This document shows positions 1 through 8,228 of a stretch of 49,190 nucleotides of DNA, one piece after another. The notes below the pieces were generated by a model. It saw only the letters and a list, made by a program, of their open reading frames with translations, was not told where the DNA came from and ran no database searches. Every line of letters starts with the position of its first letter. The first letter of the stretch is position 1. The DNA comes from Betaproteobacteria bacterium (GTDB lineage: Bacteria > Pseudomonadota > Gammaproteobacteria > Burkholderiales > SG8-39): contig VGIA01000005.1 in assembly GCA_016868105.1 (NCBI GenBank), forward strand, positions 1 to 49,190, given 5' to 3'. The translations under genes were made by a program, and so were the position numbers.

Positions 1-503
1 TCTCGGGCGGGCCGCCCGCCTCGGGCAGCGGCACGCTCACCGTGATGGCGGGCGGGGAAGCCGCCGAGATCGAGCGCGCCCGGCCGCTGTTGGCCGATGT
101 CGCAGGCCGCTTCACGCACATGGGGCCTTCCGGGGCCGGCATGGCCGCCAAGATGCTCAACCAGCTGATCGTGGGCGCAGGCCATGCCGTCATGGCCGAG
201 GCGGTGGTGCTCGCCGAAGCCGCCGGGATCGACGCCGCGCGCCTGCCCGAGTGCCTGGCGGGCGGCCTTGCCGACAGTCCCCTTTTGCAAAAGCTGTATC
301 CGCGGATGGTGAAGCGCGACTACGCGCCGCAGGGCTACGTGCGCCAGCTGCTCAAGGACCTCGAGATGGTGAACGAGTTCGCCGGTGCGCTGAAGGCGCC
401 GACGCCGATGATGGGTGAAGCGCTGTCGCTGTACCGGATGCTCGCTCACCTCGGTCACACCGAACTGGATACGGCAGCGGTGCTCAAGCTCTATGAACGC
501 TAG
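1..503 (+). CDS. beta-hydroxyacid dehydrogenase, 3-hydroxyisobutyrate dehydrogenase/GarR-like (5' partial)
   Basis: The reading frame is open from the window edge (first full codon at base 3), so the N-terminal Rossmann domain lies outside. What remains is the end of that domain, with the substrate-binding motif SGGPPASGSGTLT, followed by the all-helical C-terminal domain. The motif GAGMAAKMLNQ carries the lysine that is catalytic in this family. Such enzymes reduce or oxidise short beta-hydroxyacids with NAD(P), for example tartronate semialdehyde or 3-hydroxyisobutyrate. The stop overlaps the next gene by 11 bases, which suggests one transcript with the amidohydrolase. The link to sugar-acid catabolism is inferred from the neighbours; the exact substrate is unknown. 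Confidence 0.85.
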   Translation, partial: SGGPPASGSGTLTVMAGGEAAEIERARPLLADVAGRFTHMGPSGAGMAAKMLNQLIVGAGHAVMAEAVVLAEAAGIDAARLPECLAGGLADSPLLQKLYPRMVKRDYAPQGYVRQLLKDLEMVNEFAGALKAPTPMMGEALSLYRMLAHLGHTELDTAAVLKLYER

Positions 504-1374
504 TTCTCCCGAGCCGATCGTCGATGCGCATCACCACCTGTGGCAGCTTTCGGGAGGGCCCTTGTACTACCCCTGGCTGCAGGATCCGCAGCCGCACGAT
601 TTCTTTCTCGGCGACTATGCGTCGCTGAAACGCGATTACCTGCCCGCCGACTATCGGCGCGACGCCGCCGCGCACCACGTCGTGAAGACGGTTCACGTGG
701 AGGCCGAATGCGGCCGGGACCAGCAGGTCGCCGAAACGCGCTGGCTCAGCGAAATCAGCGCCCGCCACGGCATGCCGAGCGCCATCGTCGCTCACGCCTG
801 GTTCCACACCGCGGGCGCCGAAGCGATCCTTGCGGAGCAGGCCAGTTTTCCGCTGGTCCGTGGCATCCGCTCCAAGCCCGCCGATGAAGCCATGATGCGC
901 GACCCGAAATGGCTCGCGGGGCTGCGTCTGCTGAAGAAATTCGGCCTGTCGTGGGACCTGCGCGTCAAGACCTGGGAGCTCGAAGCGGCAGCGCAGGTGG
1001 CGCGCGGAATTCCGGACCTCCCCGTGGTGCTCAACCACACCGGCTTCCCCTGGGACCGCAGCAACGCGGGGCTCGAGCGGTGGCGGCGCGGGATGAAGGC
1101 GCTGGCCGCCTGCGAGCAGGTTTACTGCAAGCTGTCCTGCCTGTGCCTGCCAGAAGGCGCATGGGACTACGAGGGCAATCGCAGGATCGTGCTCGAAGCC
1201 ATCGAGATCTTCGGCATCGATCGCTGCATGTTCGCGTCGAACTTCCCGGTGGACGGCCTGCGCGTCTCGTTTGCGCAGATGTTCCGGGATTTCAGGCGCA
1301 TGACCGCGGAAATCTCCGCCGCAGACCGGCGCAGGCTGTTCTACGAGAACGCCGCCCGCTTCTACCGGATCTGA
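493..1374 (+). CDS. amidohydrolase 2 family protein, probable sugar lactonase
   Basis: This 293-residue TIM-barrel hydrolase belongs to the COG3618/amidohydrolase_2 family. The N-terminal metal site VDAHHHLW is at residues 10-17, a histidine follows in VKTVHVEAECG, another in PVVLNHTGFPWD, and ASNFPVDG near the C-terminus holds the last acidic ligand region. Relatives include L-fucono- and L-rhamnono-lactonases and 2-pyrone-4,6-dicarboxylate hydrolase. ATG 493 is chosen because the motif begins right after it; the frame is open further upstream, but that would run deep into the preceding gene. Beside a sugar-acid dehydratase and two SDRs, a lactone-opening role is the best inference. It converges on the SDR at 1380-2162. 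Confidence 0.82.
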   Translation: MNASSPEPIVDAHHHLWQLSGGPLYYPWLQDPQPHDFFLGDYASLKRDYLPADYRRDAAAHHVVKTVHVEAECGRDQQVAETRWLSEISARHGMPSAIVAHAWFHTAGAEAILAEQASFPLVRGIRSKPADEAMMRDPKWLAGLRLLKKFGLSWDLRVKTWELEAAAQVARGIPDLPVVLNHTGFPWDRSNAGLERWRRGMKALAACEQVYCKLSCLCLPEGAWDYEGNRRIVLEAIEIFGIDRCMFASNFPVDGLRVSFAQMFRDFRRMTAEISAADRRRLFYENAARFYRI

Positions 1375-1379
1375 GGCTG

Positions 1380-2162
1380 TTACGGGGGCTGCGTCGTCAG
1401 CCCGCCGCCGTCGGCCATCAGGGCCGTCCCGGTCACATAGCTCGCCTCGTCGGAAGCGAGCCACAGGATCGGGTAGGCGATCTCGCGCGGCGACGCCCAG
1501 CGCCGCAGCAGGCAGCTGCGCGCGGCGATCGCCTCGATCTGTGCCCGCGTCTGGCCCGCCGCGGCAAAACGCTTTTCGTGGAACGGCGTCAGGGTGGCCC
1601 CGGGGCAGACCGCATTGACGCGCACGCCGTGGCGCGCCTCTTCGAACGCGAGCGTGCGCGTCATCGACACGATACCGGACTTGGTGACGTCGTACTGGCC
1701 CATGCCGGCGCGCGGAATGAAGGCGTGCATGGACGAGACGTTGACGATGCTGCCGCGGCCCGAGGCACGCAGCGCCGGCAGCGCCTCGCGGCTCAAATAG
1801 GCGTAGCTGAGCAGGTTGACCGCCAGGAGGCGCTCCCAGGTCTCGCGCTTGGCTTGCGCCAGCGGCTCGTAGGCGCGAATTCCGGCGTTGTTGACCAGCA
1901 CGTCGATCCGGCCGAAGACGCGCTCCGTCTCCGCGACGATGTTCGCCGCCGACGCCTCCGCCCCGACATCGGCGACCACGTCGTGCACACGGGCCCCGGG
2001 CACGTCCTTGCGGATCGCCGCGCAGGCCGCCGCCATTGCGCCGGCGTCATGGTCCGCCAGCACCACGCTTGCGCCTTCCGCGCAGAACAGCCTGCCGGTC
2101 GCCGCGCCGATGCCCCCGGCGCCCCCCGTGACGATCGCCACCCTGCCCTCGAGCCGGCTCAT
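1380..2162 (-). CDS. SDR family NAD(P)-dependent oxidoreductase
   Basis: A 260-residue classical short-chain dehydrogenase/reductase. Visible are the cofactor motif TGGAGGIG near residue 11, NNAG near residue 89, and the catalytic Ser-Tyr-Lys set in VNVSSMHAF and GQYDVTKSG. The C-terminal ADGGGLTTQPP resembles sugar and polyol dehydrogenases. ATG 2162 is chosen because MSRLEGRVAIVTG starts the Rossmann fold directly and a G-rich ribosome-binding stretch precedes it. The gene is divergent from the SDR at 2260 and shares the roughly 97-bp regulatory gap with it. A role as the sugar 1-dehydrogenase of the cluster is inference from context. Confidence 0.88.
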   Translation of the reverse strand: MSRLEGRVAIVTGGAGGIGAATGRLFCAEGASVVLADHDAGAMAAACAAIRKDVPGARVHDVVADVGAEASAANIVAETERVFGRIDVLVNNAGIRAYEPLAQAKRETWERLLAVNLLSYAYLSREALPALRASGRGSIVNVSSMHAFIPRAGMGQYDVTKSGIVSMTRTLAFEEARHGVRVNAVCPGATLTPFHEKRFAAAGQTRAQIEAIAARSCLLRRWASPREIAYPILWLASDEASYVTGTALMADGGGLTTQPP

Positions 2163-2197
2163 GCACGCCCCCCGTTTCGCAGCCTGGCGAGGCGAAA

Positions 2198-2211
2198 GGC
2201 AACCATTTGCC
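2198..2211. promoter_or_regulatory. inverted repeat in the divergent SDR promoter region
   Basis: The arms GGCAA and TTGCC flank CCAT, between the two divergent dehydrogenase genes. The size and position fit a repressor operator, but no regulator gene is in the window and five-base arms can occur by chance. Confidence 0.3.
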
Positions 2212-2213
2212 AC

Positions 2214-2241
2214 TTCACTGCCCGGTTACATCGATTATTAT
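2214..2241 (+). promoter_or_regulatory. candidate sigma-70 promoter of the IlvD/PdxA/UxaA operon
   Basis: TTCACT (2214-2219), a 16-base spacer and TATTAT (2236-2241) precede the SDR start at 2260. The predicted leader would be only about ten bases. The spacer contains CCGGTTACATC, which matches 10 of 11 bases of the half-site of the palindrome at 10781. Confidence 0.35.
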
Positions 2242-2259
2242 CCGGCCGGGAGAAGCGGC

Positions 2260-2961
2260 ATGAACCAACTCGATTTCAAAGGAAAGACTGCGGTCGTCAC
2301 CGGCGGCGCGCAGGGCATCGGCGCGGCGATCGTCAGGCGCCTGGAAGCCTCAGGCGCCAAGGTCGCGATCTGGGACCTGGACGGGCCCGGAAAGGTGGAC
2401 GTCGCCGACCCTGCCTCGATTCTGGGCGCGTTGCAGAGCACGCTCGAGCAACTGGACAAGATCGACATCCTGGTCAACAACGCCGGCATTGCCGGCCCCA
2501 CGGCGCCGGTCGTCGACTACCCCATCGATCAGTGGGAGCGGGTCATCCGGATCGACCTGACCGGCCCATTCCTGTGCTGCCGGGCGGTCGTGCCGCACAT
2601 GGTGAAGGCGGGCTACGGGCGCATCGTCAACATCGCCTCGATCGCCGGCAAGGAGGGCAATCCGAACGCGGCGGCCTATGCCGCGGCCAAGGGCGGCCTG
2701 ATCGCCTTCACCAAGGCGCTTGGCAAGGAACTGGCGCAATCCGGGGTGCTGGTGAACTGCCTGACGCCGGCCGCCGCGCAGACCGCGATCCTGAACCAGG
2801 TGACCCCCGAGTTCGCCAAGTTCATGCTGTCCAAGATTCCGATGGGCCGGTTCGTCAAGGTGGAGGAGATCGCCGCCATGGCCTGCTGGCTGGCCTCTGA
2901 GGATTGTTCCTTCGCAACCGGTGCCATCTTTGACATTTCAGGGGGAAGGGCAACTTACTAG
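2260..2961 (+). CDS. short SDR family oxidoreductase
   Basis: A 233-residue short-chain dehydrogenase, a little shorter than the usual 245-260. The glycine motif TGGAQGIG, NNAGIAGP and the catalytic NIASIAG...AYAAAKGG are all present. The segment between beta-strand 2 (VAIWDLD) and the acidic VDVADPAS is shortened. Start ATG 2260 is supported by GGGAGAAG six bases upstream and MNQLDFKGKTAVVTGG as a typical N-terminus. The stop codon overlaps the GTG start of the next gene by one base, so it is the first gene of a tightly coupled operon. It may oxidise a sugar or a 2-keto-3-deoxy acid; the substrate is not readable from sequence. Confidence 0.88.
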   Translation: MNQLDFKGKTAVVTGGAQGIGAAIVRRLEASGAKVAIWDLDGPGKVDVADPASILGALQSTLEQLDKIDILVNNAGIAGPTAPVVDYPIDQWERVIRIDLTGPFLCCRAVVPHMVKAGYGRIVNIASIAGKEGNPNAAAYAAAKGGLIAFTKALGKELAQSGVLVNCLTPAAAQTAILNQVTPEFAKFMLSKIPMGRFVKVEEIAAMACWLASEDCSFATGAIFDISGGRATY

Positions 2962-4691
2962 TGAAAAAGAAAACCATTCCCCTGCGCAGCGTGCACTGGT
3001 TCGGCCGCCAGGACATCTACGGTTTCATCTACCGCAGCTGGACCAAGAACCGCGGCGTCCCGCAGGACCAGTTCGACGGCCGGCCGGTGATCGGCATCTG
3101 CAACACCTATTCCGAGCTGGTGCCGTGCAATTCGCACTTCCGGACGCTGGCCGAGCACGTCAAGGCGGGCGTGCTGGAGGCGGGCGGCTTCCCGCTGGAA
3201 TTCCCGGTGATGTCGCTGGGCGAGACGCTATTGCGCCCCACCGCCATGCTCTACCGCAACCTCGCCTCGATGGACGTCGAGGAGTCGCTGCGCGCCAACC
3301 CGATCGACGGCACGGTGCTGCTGGTGGGCTGCGACAAGACCACGCCGTCGCTGCTGATGGGCGCCTCCTCGGTCGACCTGCCCACTATTGCGGTCTCCGG
3401 CGGCCCGATGCTCTCGGGCAAGTACCGCGGCACCGACATCGGCTCGGGGACGAATGTCTGGTCCATGTCCGAGGACCTGCGCGCCGGAAAGATCTCCCTC
3501 GAGGAGTTCCACGAGGCGGAGTCCTGCATGCACCGCTCGCACGGCCATTGCATGACCATGGGCACCGCCTCGACCATGGCCTCGATGGTCGAGTCCCTCG
3601 GCATCGGCATGCCGGGCAACGCGGCCTGGCCGGCGGTGGATGCGCGGCGCAACGTGCTCGCGCGCATGGCGGGCCGGCGCATCGTCCAGCTGGTCAAGGA
3701 CAAGGTCAGCATCTCGAAGATCCTCACCAAGCCCGCGTTCGAGAACGCGATCCGCGCCTGCGCCGCGATCGGCGGCTCGACCAACGCGGTGATCCACCTC
3801 ATCGCCATCGCGCGGCGCCTGGGCGTGGACCTGACGCTGGAGGACTGGGACCGCCTCGGGCGCGGCGTGCACACGCTCGTGAACCTCATGCCCAACGGCA
3901 AGTACCTGATGGAGGATTTCGCCTACGCCGGCGGTCTGCCCGCGGTGCTGCGCCAGCTGGGCGAGCACAAGCTGCTGCATCGCGACGTCCTCACGGTGAA
4001 TGGCCTGACCATGTGGGACAACGTCAAGGACGCGCCCTGCCATAACACCGAGGTCATCACCCCGTTCAGGAAACCGTTCAAGAAGAACACCGGCATGGCC
4101 GTGCTGCGCGGCAACCTGTGCCCGGGCGGCGCCATCATCAAGCCCTCGGCGGCGACCCCCGGGCTGATGAAGCACCAGGGCCGCGCCGTGGTGTTCGAGA
4201 ACATCGAGGACTTCCACAAGCGCATCGACGACCCGAAGCTGGACATCGACGAGAAGTGCATCATGGTGCTGAAGAACTGCGGGCCCAAGGGCTATCCCGG
4301 CATGGCCGAGGTGGGCAACATGCCGCTGCCGCCGAAGCTATTGAAGCGCGGCATCACCGACATGGTGAGGATTTCGGACGCGCGCATGAGCGGCACCGCC
4401 TACGGCACCGTCATCCTGCACATGGTCCCCGAAGCCGCCGCCGGCGGCCTGCTCGCGCTGGTGAAGAACGGCGACCTCATCGAGCTGGACGTGGCGAAGC
4501 GCAAACTGGAACTGAAGGTTTCGGCCGCCGAGATCGCCAAGCGCAGGAAGGCCTGGAAGAAGCCCAGGCCGCCGCTCGAGCGCGGCTACTGGCGCCTGTA
4601 CTTCGACCATGTGCTGCAGGCGGACCAGGGCGCGGACCTGGATTTCCTCGCCGGCAAGTCCGGATCCTTCGTGCCCAGGGATAACCACTGA
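2961..4691 (+). CDS. IlvD/Edd family sugar-acid dehydratase (arabonate/xylonate dehydratase-like)
   Basis: A 576-residue dehydratase that converts an aldonic acid to its 2-keto-3-deoxy acid using an iron-sulphur cluster and Mg2+. Candidate cluster cysteines are C56 (LVPCN), C124 (GCDKTTP) and C197 (SHGHCMTMG). The spacing equals that of the [2Fe-2S] sugar-acid dehydratases rather than that of E. coli-type [4Fe-4S] IlvD. DARMSGTAYG near residue 475 is the family signature with the catalytic serine. It starts with GTG overlapping the previous stop. This is the gene that best identifies the cluster as non-phosphorylative sugar-acid catabolism. Branched-chain amino-acid synthesis is less likely from motifs and neighbours. 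Confidence 0.9.
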   Translation: MKKKTIPLRSVHWFGRQDIYGFIYRSWTKNRGVPQDQFDGRPVIGICNTYSELVPCNSHFRTLAEHVKAGVLEAGGFPLEFPVMSLGETLLRPTAMLYRNLASMDVEESLRANPIDGTVLLVGCDKTTPSLLMGASSVDLPTIAVSGGPMLSGKYRGTDIGSGTNVWSMSEDLRAGKISLEEFHEAESCMHRSHGHCMTMGTASTMASMVESLGIGMPGNAAWPAVDARRNVLARMAGRRIVQLVKDKVSISKILTKPAFENAIRACAAIGGSTNAVIHLIAIARRLGVDLTLEDWDRLGRGVHTLVNLMPNGKYLMEDFAYAGGLPAVLRQLGEHKLLHRDVLTVNGLTMWDNVKDAPCHNTEVITPFRKPFKKNTGMAVLRGNLCPGGAIIKPSAATPGLMKHQGRAVVFENIEDFHKRIDDPKLDIDEKCIMVLKNCGPKGYPGMAEVGNMPLPPKLLKRGITDMVRISDARMSGTAYGTVILHMVPEAAAGGLLALVKNGDLIELDVAKRKLELKVSAAEIAKRRKAWKKPRPPLERGYWRLYFDHVLQADQGADLDFLAGKSGSFVPRDNH

Positions 4692-4704
4692 CCCGCTCGG
4701 TGCC

Positions 4705-5694
4705 GTGAAGCTGCCCCGCGTCGGCATCACCATGGGCGACCCCGCCGGGGTCGGCCCGGAGGTGGTGATGAAGGCGCTGGCCGACCCGCGGGCCTACGAA
4801 GGCGCGCGCCCGCTGGTGATCGGCGACGCGAAGCGGCTGGAAAAGGCGGGGAGAATCGTCGGCGCCCGGGCGAAGGTGGCGCGCATCGCCGCGCCCGCCG
4901 AGGCAAAGTACACACCAGGCATGGTGGACTGCATCGACCTGGACCTCGTTGCCGATGACCTGCCTTTTGGCAAGACCTCCGCCGCCGCGGGTGAGGCCTC
5001 CTACCGCTATGTCGAGCGCGCCGTGAAGCTGACCCTCGCCGGCGAGCTGGACGCGGTCTGCACCGCGCCCATCAGCAAGGAGGCGATCAACGCCGCCGGC
5101 CACAAGTACCCCGGCCACACCGAGATGCTGGCCGAGATGACCGGCACGAAGGAAGTGTCGCTCACGCTGTTCTCGCCCAAGCTGCGCGTGATCCACGTCA
5201 CCGCGCACATGGGCCTGCTGGAGGCCATCGCGCGCATCGACACGGCGCTGGTCTCCCGCACCATCGCCCGCGGCCGCGACCTGTTGAAACGAGCCGGCAT
5301 CGCGCAGCCCCGCATCGGCGTCTGCGGCATCAATCCCCACGCCGGCGAAGGCGGCCTGTTCGGCCGCGGCGAGGAGGAAACGAAAATCGCGCCCGCGGTC
5401 GCGCAAGCGCGCGCCCTCGGCTGGAAGGTGGACGGCCCGCTGCCCGCGGATTCCCTCTTTTACCTCGCCGCCCGCGGCGACTACGACCTGGTGGTGGCCA
5501 TGTACCACGACCAGGGCCACGGCCCGGTGAAGGCCCTGGGCCTGGAGCACGGCGTCAACATCACCGCCGGCCTGCCCATCGTGCGCACCTCGGTGGACCA
5601 TGGCACCGCCTTCGACATCGCCGGCACCGGCAAGGCGGACCAGCAGAGCATGCTGGAGGCGATCAGGCAGGCAGCGCTGCTCTCGCGCAGCTAG
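4705..5694 (+). CDS. PdxA-like 4-phosphohydroxy-acid dehydrogenase (PdxA2 type)
   Basis: A 329-residue member of the PdxA family (COG1995), which oxidises 4-phosphohydroxy-L-threonine or related phosphorylated hydroxyacids with NAD. Conserved pieces are GITMGDPAGVGPE at the N-terminus and metal-binding histidines in GHTEMLAEM, INPHAGEGG and YHDQGHGPVK. The C-terminus has TSVDHGTAFDIAG. GTG 4705 gives the normal N-terminus, although no clear ribosome site precedes it; it lies 13 bases after the dehydratase stop. In vitamin B6 synthesis pdxA usually sits by ksgA or surA. Here it is inside a sugar-acid operon, so a catabolic PdxA2-type role (phosphorylated threonate or erythronate) is more likely than pyridoxine synthesis. 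No partner kinase is visible. Confidence 0.85.
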   Translation: MKLPRVGITMGDPAGVGPEVVMKALADPRAYEGARPLVIGDAKRLEKAGRIVGARAKVARIAAPAEAKYTPGMVDCIDLDLVADDLPFGKTSAAAGEASYRYVERAVKLTLAGELDAVCTAPISKEAINAAGHKYPGHTEMLAEMTGTKEVSLTLFSPKLRVIHVTAHMGLLEAIARIDTALVSRTIARGRDLLKRAGIAQPRIGVCGINPHAGEGGLFGRGEEETKIAPAVAQARALGWKVDGPLPADSLFYLAARGDYDLVVAMYHDQGHGPVKALGLEHGVNITAGLPIVRTSVDHGTAFDIAGTGKADQQSMLEAIRQAALLSRS

Positions 5695-5700
5695 CGCCGG

Positions 5701-5718
5701 GGCGGTAACATTGCCGCC
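5701..5718. promoter_or_regulatory. short inverted repeat before the UxaA-family gene
   Basis: Arms GGCGG and CCGCC flank TAACATTG in the 46-base gap before the UxaA-family gene. It may be an operator or a weak attenuating hairpin. Evidence is limited to symmetry. Confidence 0.2.
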
Positions 5719-5740
5719 ATAGAAGAAATTGGGGACTTCC

Positions 5741-7294
5741 ATGCTGCAGGCCGCCGACCTCACCATCCGACTGAGTCCTGACGACGATGTCGTCATTGCC
5801 CGGGTTGCGCTCGCCCCCGGCACCACGCTGGTGAAGGAAGGCAACCTCGCGGTCGCGGGAAAGGTACCGGCCGGCCACAAGGTCGCCGTGCGCGAAGTGA
5901 AGCAGGGCCAGCCGGTGCGCCGCTACAACCAGATCATCGGCTTCGCCACGCGCCACATCCGGCCCGGCGAGCACGTCCACGTGCAGAACCTCGCCATGGG
6001 CGCCGAGGGACCGCAAGGGTCCCGTCCCTTGCTCAGCGAGCGTGACTACGCGTTCTGCACCGAGGTCAAGCCGGTGGACTACCTGCAGCCGGCGGAGAGC
6101 TTCCAGGGCATCGTGCGCCCGGACGGCCGTGTGGCGACGCGCAACTACATCGGCATCCTCACCAGCGTCAACTGCTCGGCCACCGTCGCGCGCATGGTGG
6201 CCGACCATTTCCGCAACAACCTCGGCGACTACCCGAACGTGGACGGCGTGGTCGCGCTCACCCACAAGACCGGCTGCGGCATGGCCTCCGAGGGCGAAGG
6301 CATGACGCTGCTGCGCCGGACCATGACCGGCTACGCGCGGCACCCCAACTTCTTTTCGGTGCTCGGCATCGGCCTGGGATGCGAGGCGAACCAGATCCGG
6401 GTCTGGATGGACCGCGCCGGGCTGAAGTCCTCCGAGAAGCTCCAGGCCTTCACCATCCAGGACAAGGGCGGCACCACGAAGTCGGTTCGCGCCGGTATCG
6501 CGCGCGTGAAGGAACTGCTGCCGGAGGCCAACCGCGTCGCACGCCAGCCGGTCCCCGCGAGCCACCTCACCCTGGGCCTGGAATGCGGCGGCTCGGACGG
6601 CTACTCGGGCATCAGCGCCAACCCGGCGCTGGGCGCGGCCGCGGACCTGCTGGTGCGCCACGGCGGCACCGCGATCCTGTCCGAGACCCCGGAGATCTAC
6701 GGCGCCGAGCACCTGCTCACGCGCCGCGCGGTGACGCGTGAGGTGGGCGAGAAGCTGTTGGCGCGTATCCGCTGGTGGGAGGACTACACCGCGCGCAACC
6801 GGATGGAGATGAACAACAACCCTTCGCCTGGCAACAAGGCTGGCGGCCTGACCACGATCCTCGAGAAGTCCCTCGGCGCCGCGGCCAAGGGCGGTACCTG
6901 CAACCTGGTCGATGTCTACGAGTTCGCCGAGACGGTCACCGCGCGGGGCTTGGTGTTCATGGACACGCCGGGCTACGACCCGGTGTCGGTCACAGGGCAC
7001 GTAGCCGGCGGCGCCAACGTGGTGTGCTTCACCACCGGCCGCGGCTCGGTCTTCGGCTGCAAGCCGGCGCCCTCGCTGAAGCTCGCGACCAATACCGCGC
7101 TCTACCGGCACATGGAGGAGGACATGGACATCAATTGCGGCACCATCGTCGATGGCGAGGAAACCGTGGCCCAGGCGGGCGGGCGCATTTTCCGGCTGGT
7201 GCTGGAGACTGCATCCGGCAAGCGCTCCAAGTCCGAACTGCTCGGCTTCGGCGAGGACGAGTTCGCGCCCTGGGTGCTGGGCGCGACGATGTAG
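5741..7294 (+). CDS. UxaA family hydrolyase (altronate/galactarate dehydratase-like)
   Basis: A 517-residue protein with the full two-part UxaA architecture: an N-terminal SAF domain (about residues 8-90) and the UxaA catalytic domain from about residue 115. Motifs include RPDGRVATRNYIGI, CGGSDGYSGISANPA and GCKPAPSLKLATN. The family dehydrates hexonates such as altronate and galactarate using Fe2+ or Mn2+. ATG 5741 is preceded by TTGGGGAC at a good distance; an in-frame TTG at 5729 is less likely. It is the last gene of the SDR-IlvD-PdxA-UxaA series. Having two dehydratase families in one operon suggests two substrates or two successive dehydrations. Confidence 0.88.
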   Translation: MLQAADLTIRLSPDDDVVIARVALAPGTTLVKEGNLAVAGKVPAGHKVAVREVKQGQPVRRYNQIIGFATRHIRPGEHVHVQNLAMGAEGPQGSRPLLSERDYAFCTEVKPVDYLQPAESFQGIVRPDGRVATRNYIGILTSVNCSATVARMVADHFRNNLGDYPNVDGVVALTHKTGCGMASEGEGMTLLRRTMTGYARHPNFFSVLGIGLGCEANQIRVWMDRAGLKSSEKLQAFTIQDKGGTTKSVRAGIARVKELLPEANRVARQPVPASHLTLGLECGGSDGYSGISANPALGAAADLLVRHGGTAILSETPEIYGAEHLLTRRAVTREVGEKLLARIRWWEDYTARNRMEMNNNPSPGNKAGGLTTILEKSLGAAAKGGTCNLVDVYEFAETVTARGLVFMDTPGYDPVSVTGHVAGGANVVCFTTGRGSVFGCKPAPSLKLATNTALYRHMEEDMDINCGTIVDGEETVAQAGGRIFRLVLETASGKRSKSELLGFGEDEFAPWVLGATM

Positions 7295-7502
7295 GGCTGG
7301 CCGCGGCGCGGAGCCTGCCGCTGCTCCTTGCCGGCGATTCTCCTTGCGATACCTGCCGCCGCTCCTGCCGCGAGCGACGGCAAGAAGCCTTCGGCCACGC
7401 TCAAGCGCTGCGCGCAGGACGGTTGCAGCATCCTCGCTTGGGTTTGCACGCGCCGAACTTCGAAGCACGGCGCCGACCCGGCGCCGGTGCGAGAATCCGG
7501 CG

Positions 7503-8228
7503 ATGGCGAGATTCCACTACCAGGGTGAGCTGGCCTCCGGTGCCCGTGTCGAGTTGCCCGAGGAGATCGCGCGCCACCTGCGTGTGCTGCGGCTGCGGCC
7601 CGGCGAAGCCTTGGTCCTGTTCGACGGCCGCGGCGGGGAGTACCCGGCGCGACTGGTGCGGCAGGGGCGCCGCGCGCTGCTGGCGGAACTGGGCGAGCAC
7701 GTCGCGCTCGAGCGCGAATCCCGGCTCCGGGTGACGCTGGCACAGGGCATTTCCTCGGGTGAGCGCATGGACCTCACGATCCAGAAGGCCGTTGAACTTG
7801 GCGTCGCCGCCATCCAGCCCCTGCTGGCCGGTAAATCCGTGGTGCGCCTGGAGGCCGGACGCGCCGCGGCCAAGGTTGCGCACTGGCGGCGCGTGGCCAT
7901 CGCCGCCTGCGAGCAATGCGGCCGCAACCGCGTTCCCGCGGTGGCGGCGCCGCTCGGCGTTGCCGCGTACTGCGCTTCGCTCTGCGGCGAAGGCGTGCGC
8001 ATCCTGCTCGACCCGGAGGGCGAGGCGACCCTGAGGGCCAGCGTCGCGCCAGATACCGTCGCCTTGACGCTGGCCGCCGGCCCCGAAGGCGGCTTCGAGG
8101 CCTTCGAGGACAAGCTGTTCAGGAGGGCCGGGTTCGCCGCGGTGCGGCTGGGTCCGCGGGTGCTGAGGACGGAGACCGCTGCGCCTGCCGCGCTGGCCGC
8201 GCTGGCCGCTCTTAGCGGGGAGTTCTAG
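7503..8228 (+). CDS. rsmE: 16S rRNA (uracil-1498-N3)-methyltransferase RsmE
   Basis: A 241-residue SPOUT-class methyltransferase, the usual RsmE length. It starts MARFHYQGEL with an N-terminal PUA-like region containing HLRVLRLRPGEA. The C-terminal knotted SAM site shows GPEGGF near residue 197 and LGPRVLRTETA near residue 218. It methylates N3 of U1498 in 16S rRNA after 30S assembly. The 208-base stretch upstream separates it from the catabolic operon and holds no convincing gene, so its own promoter should lie there. ATG 7503 is the only start that gives the normal N-terminus. Confidence 0.95.
   Translation: MARFHYQGELASGARVELPEEIARHLRVLRLRPGEALVLFDGRGGEYPARLVRQGRRALLAELGEHVALERESRLRVTLAQGISSGERMDLTIQKAVELGVAAIQPLLAGKSVVRLEAGRAAAKVAHWRRVAIAACEQCGRNRVPAVAAPLGVAAYCASLCGEGVRILLDPEGEATLRASVAPDTVALTLAAGPEGGFEAFEDKLFRRAGFAAVRLGPRVLRTETAAPAALAALAALSGEF

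Noticed and set aside
4705..5694. Assignment as the vitamin B6 gene pdxA
   Set aside because: The family fits, but the sugar-acid operon context argues for a PdxA2-type catabolic enzyme, so no pdxA symbol is given.
7295..7502. A short forward frame between the UxaA-family gene and rsmE with a signal-like start
   Set aside because: It needs a TTG start, overlaps rsmE, and has no conserved features. I see nothing firm in this gap.
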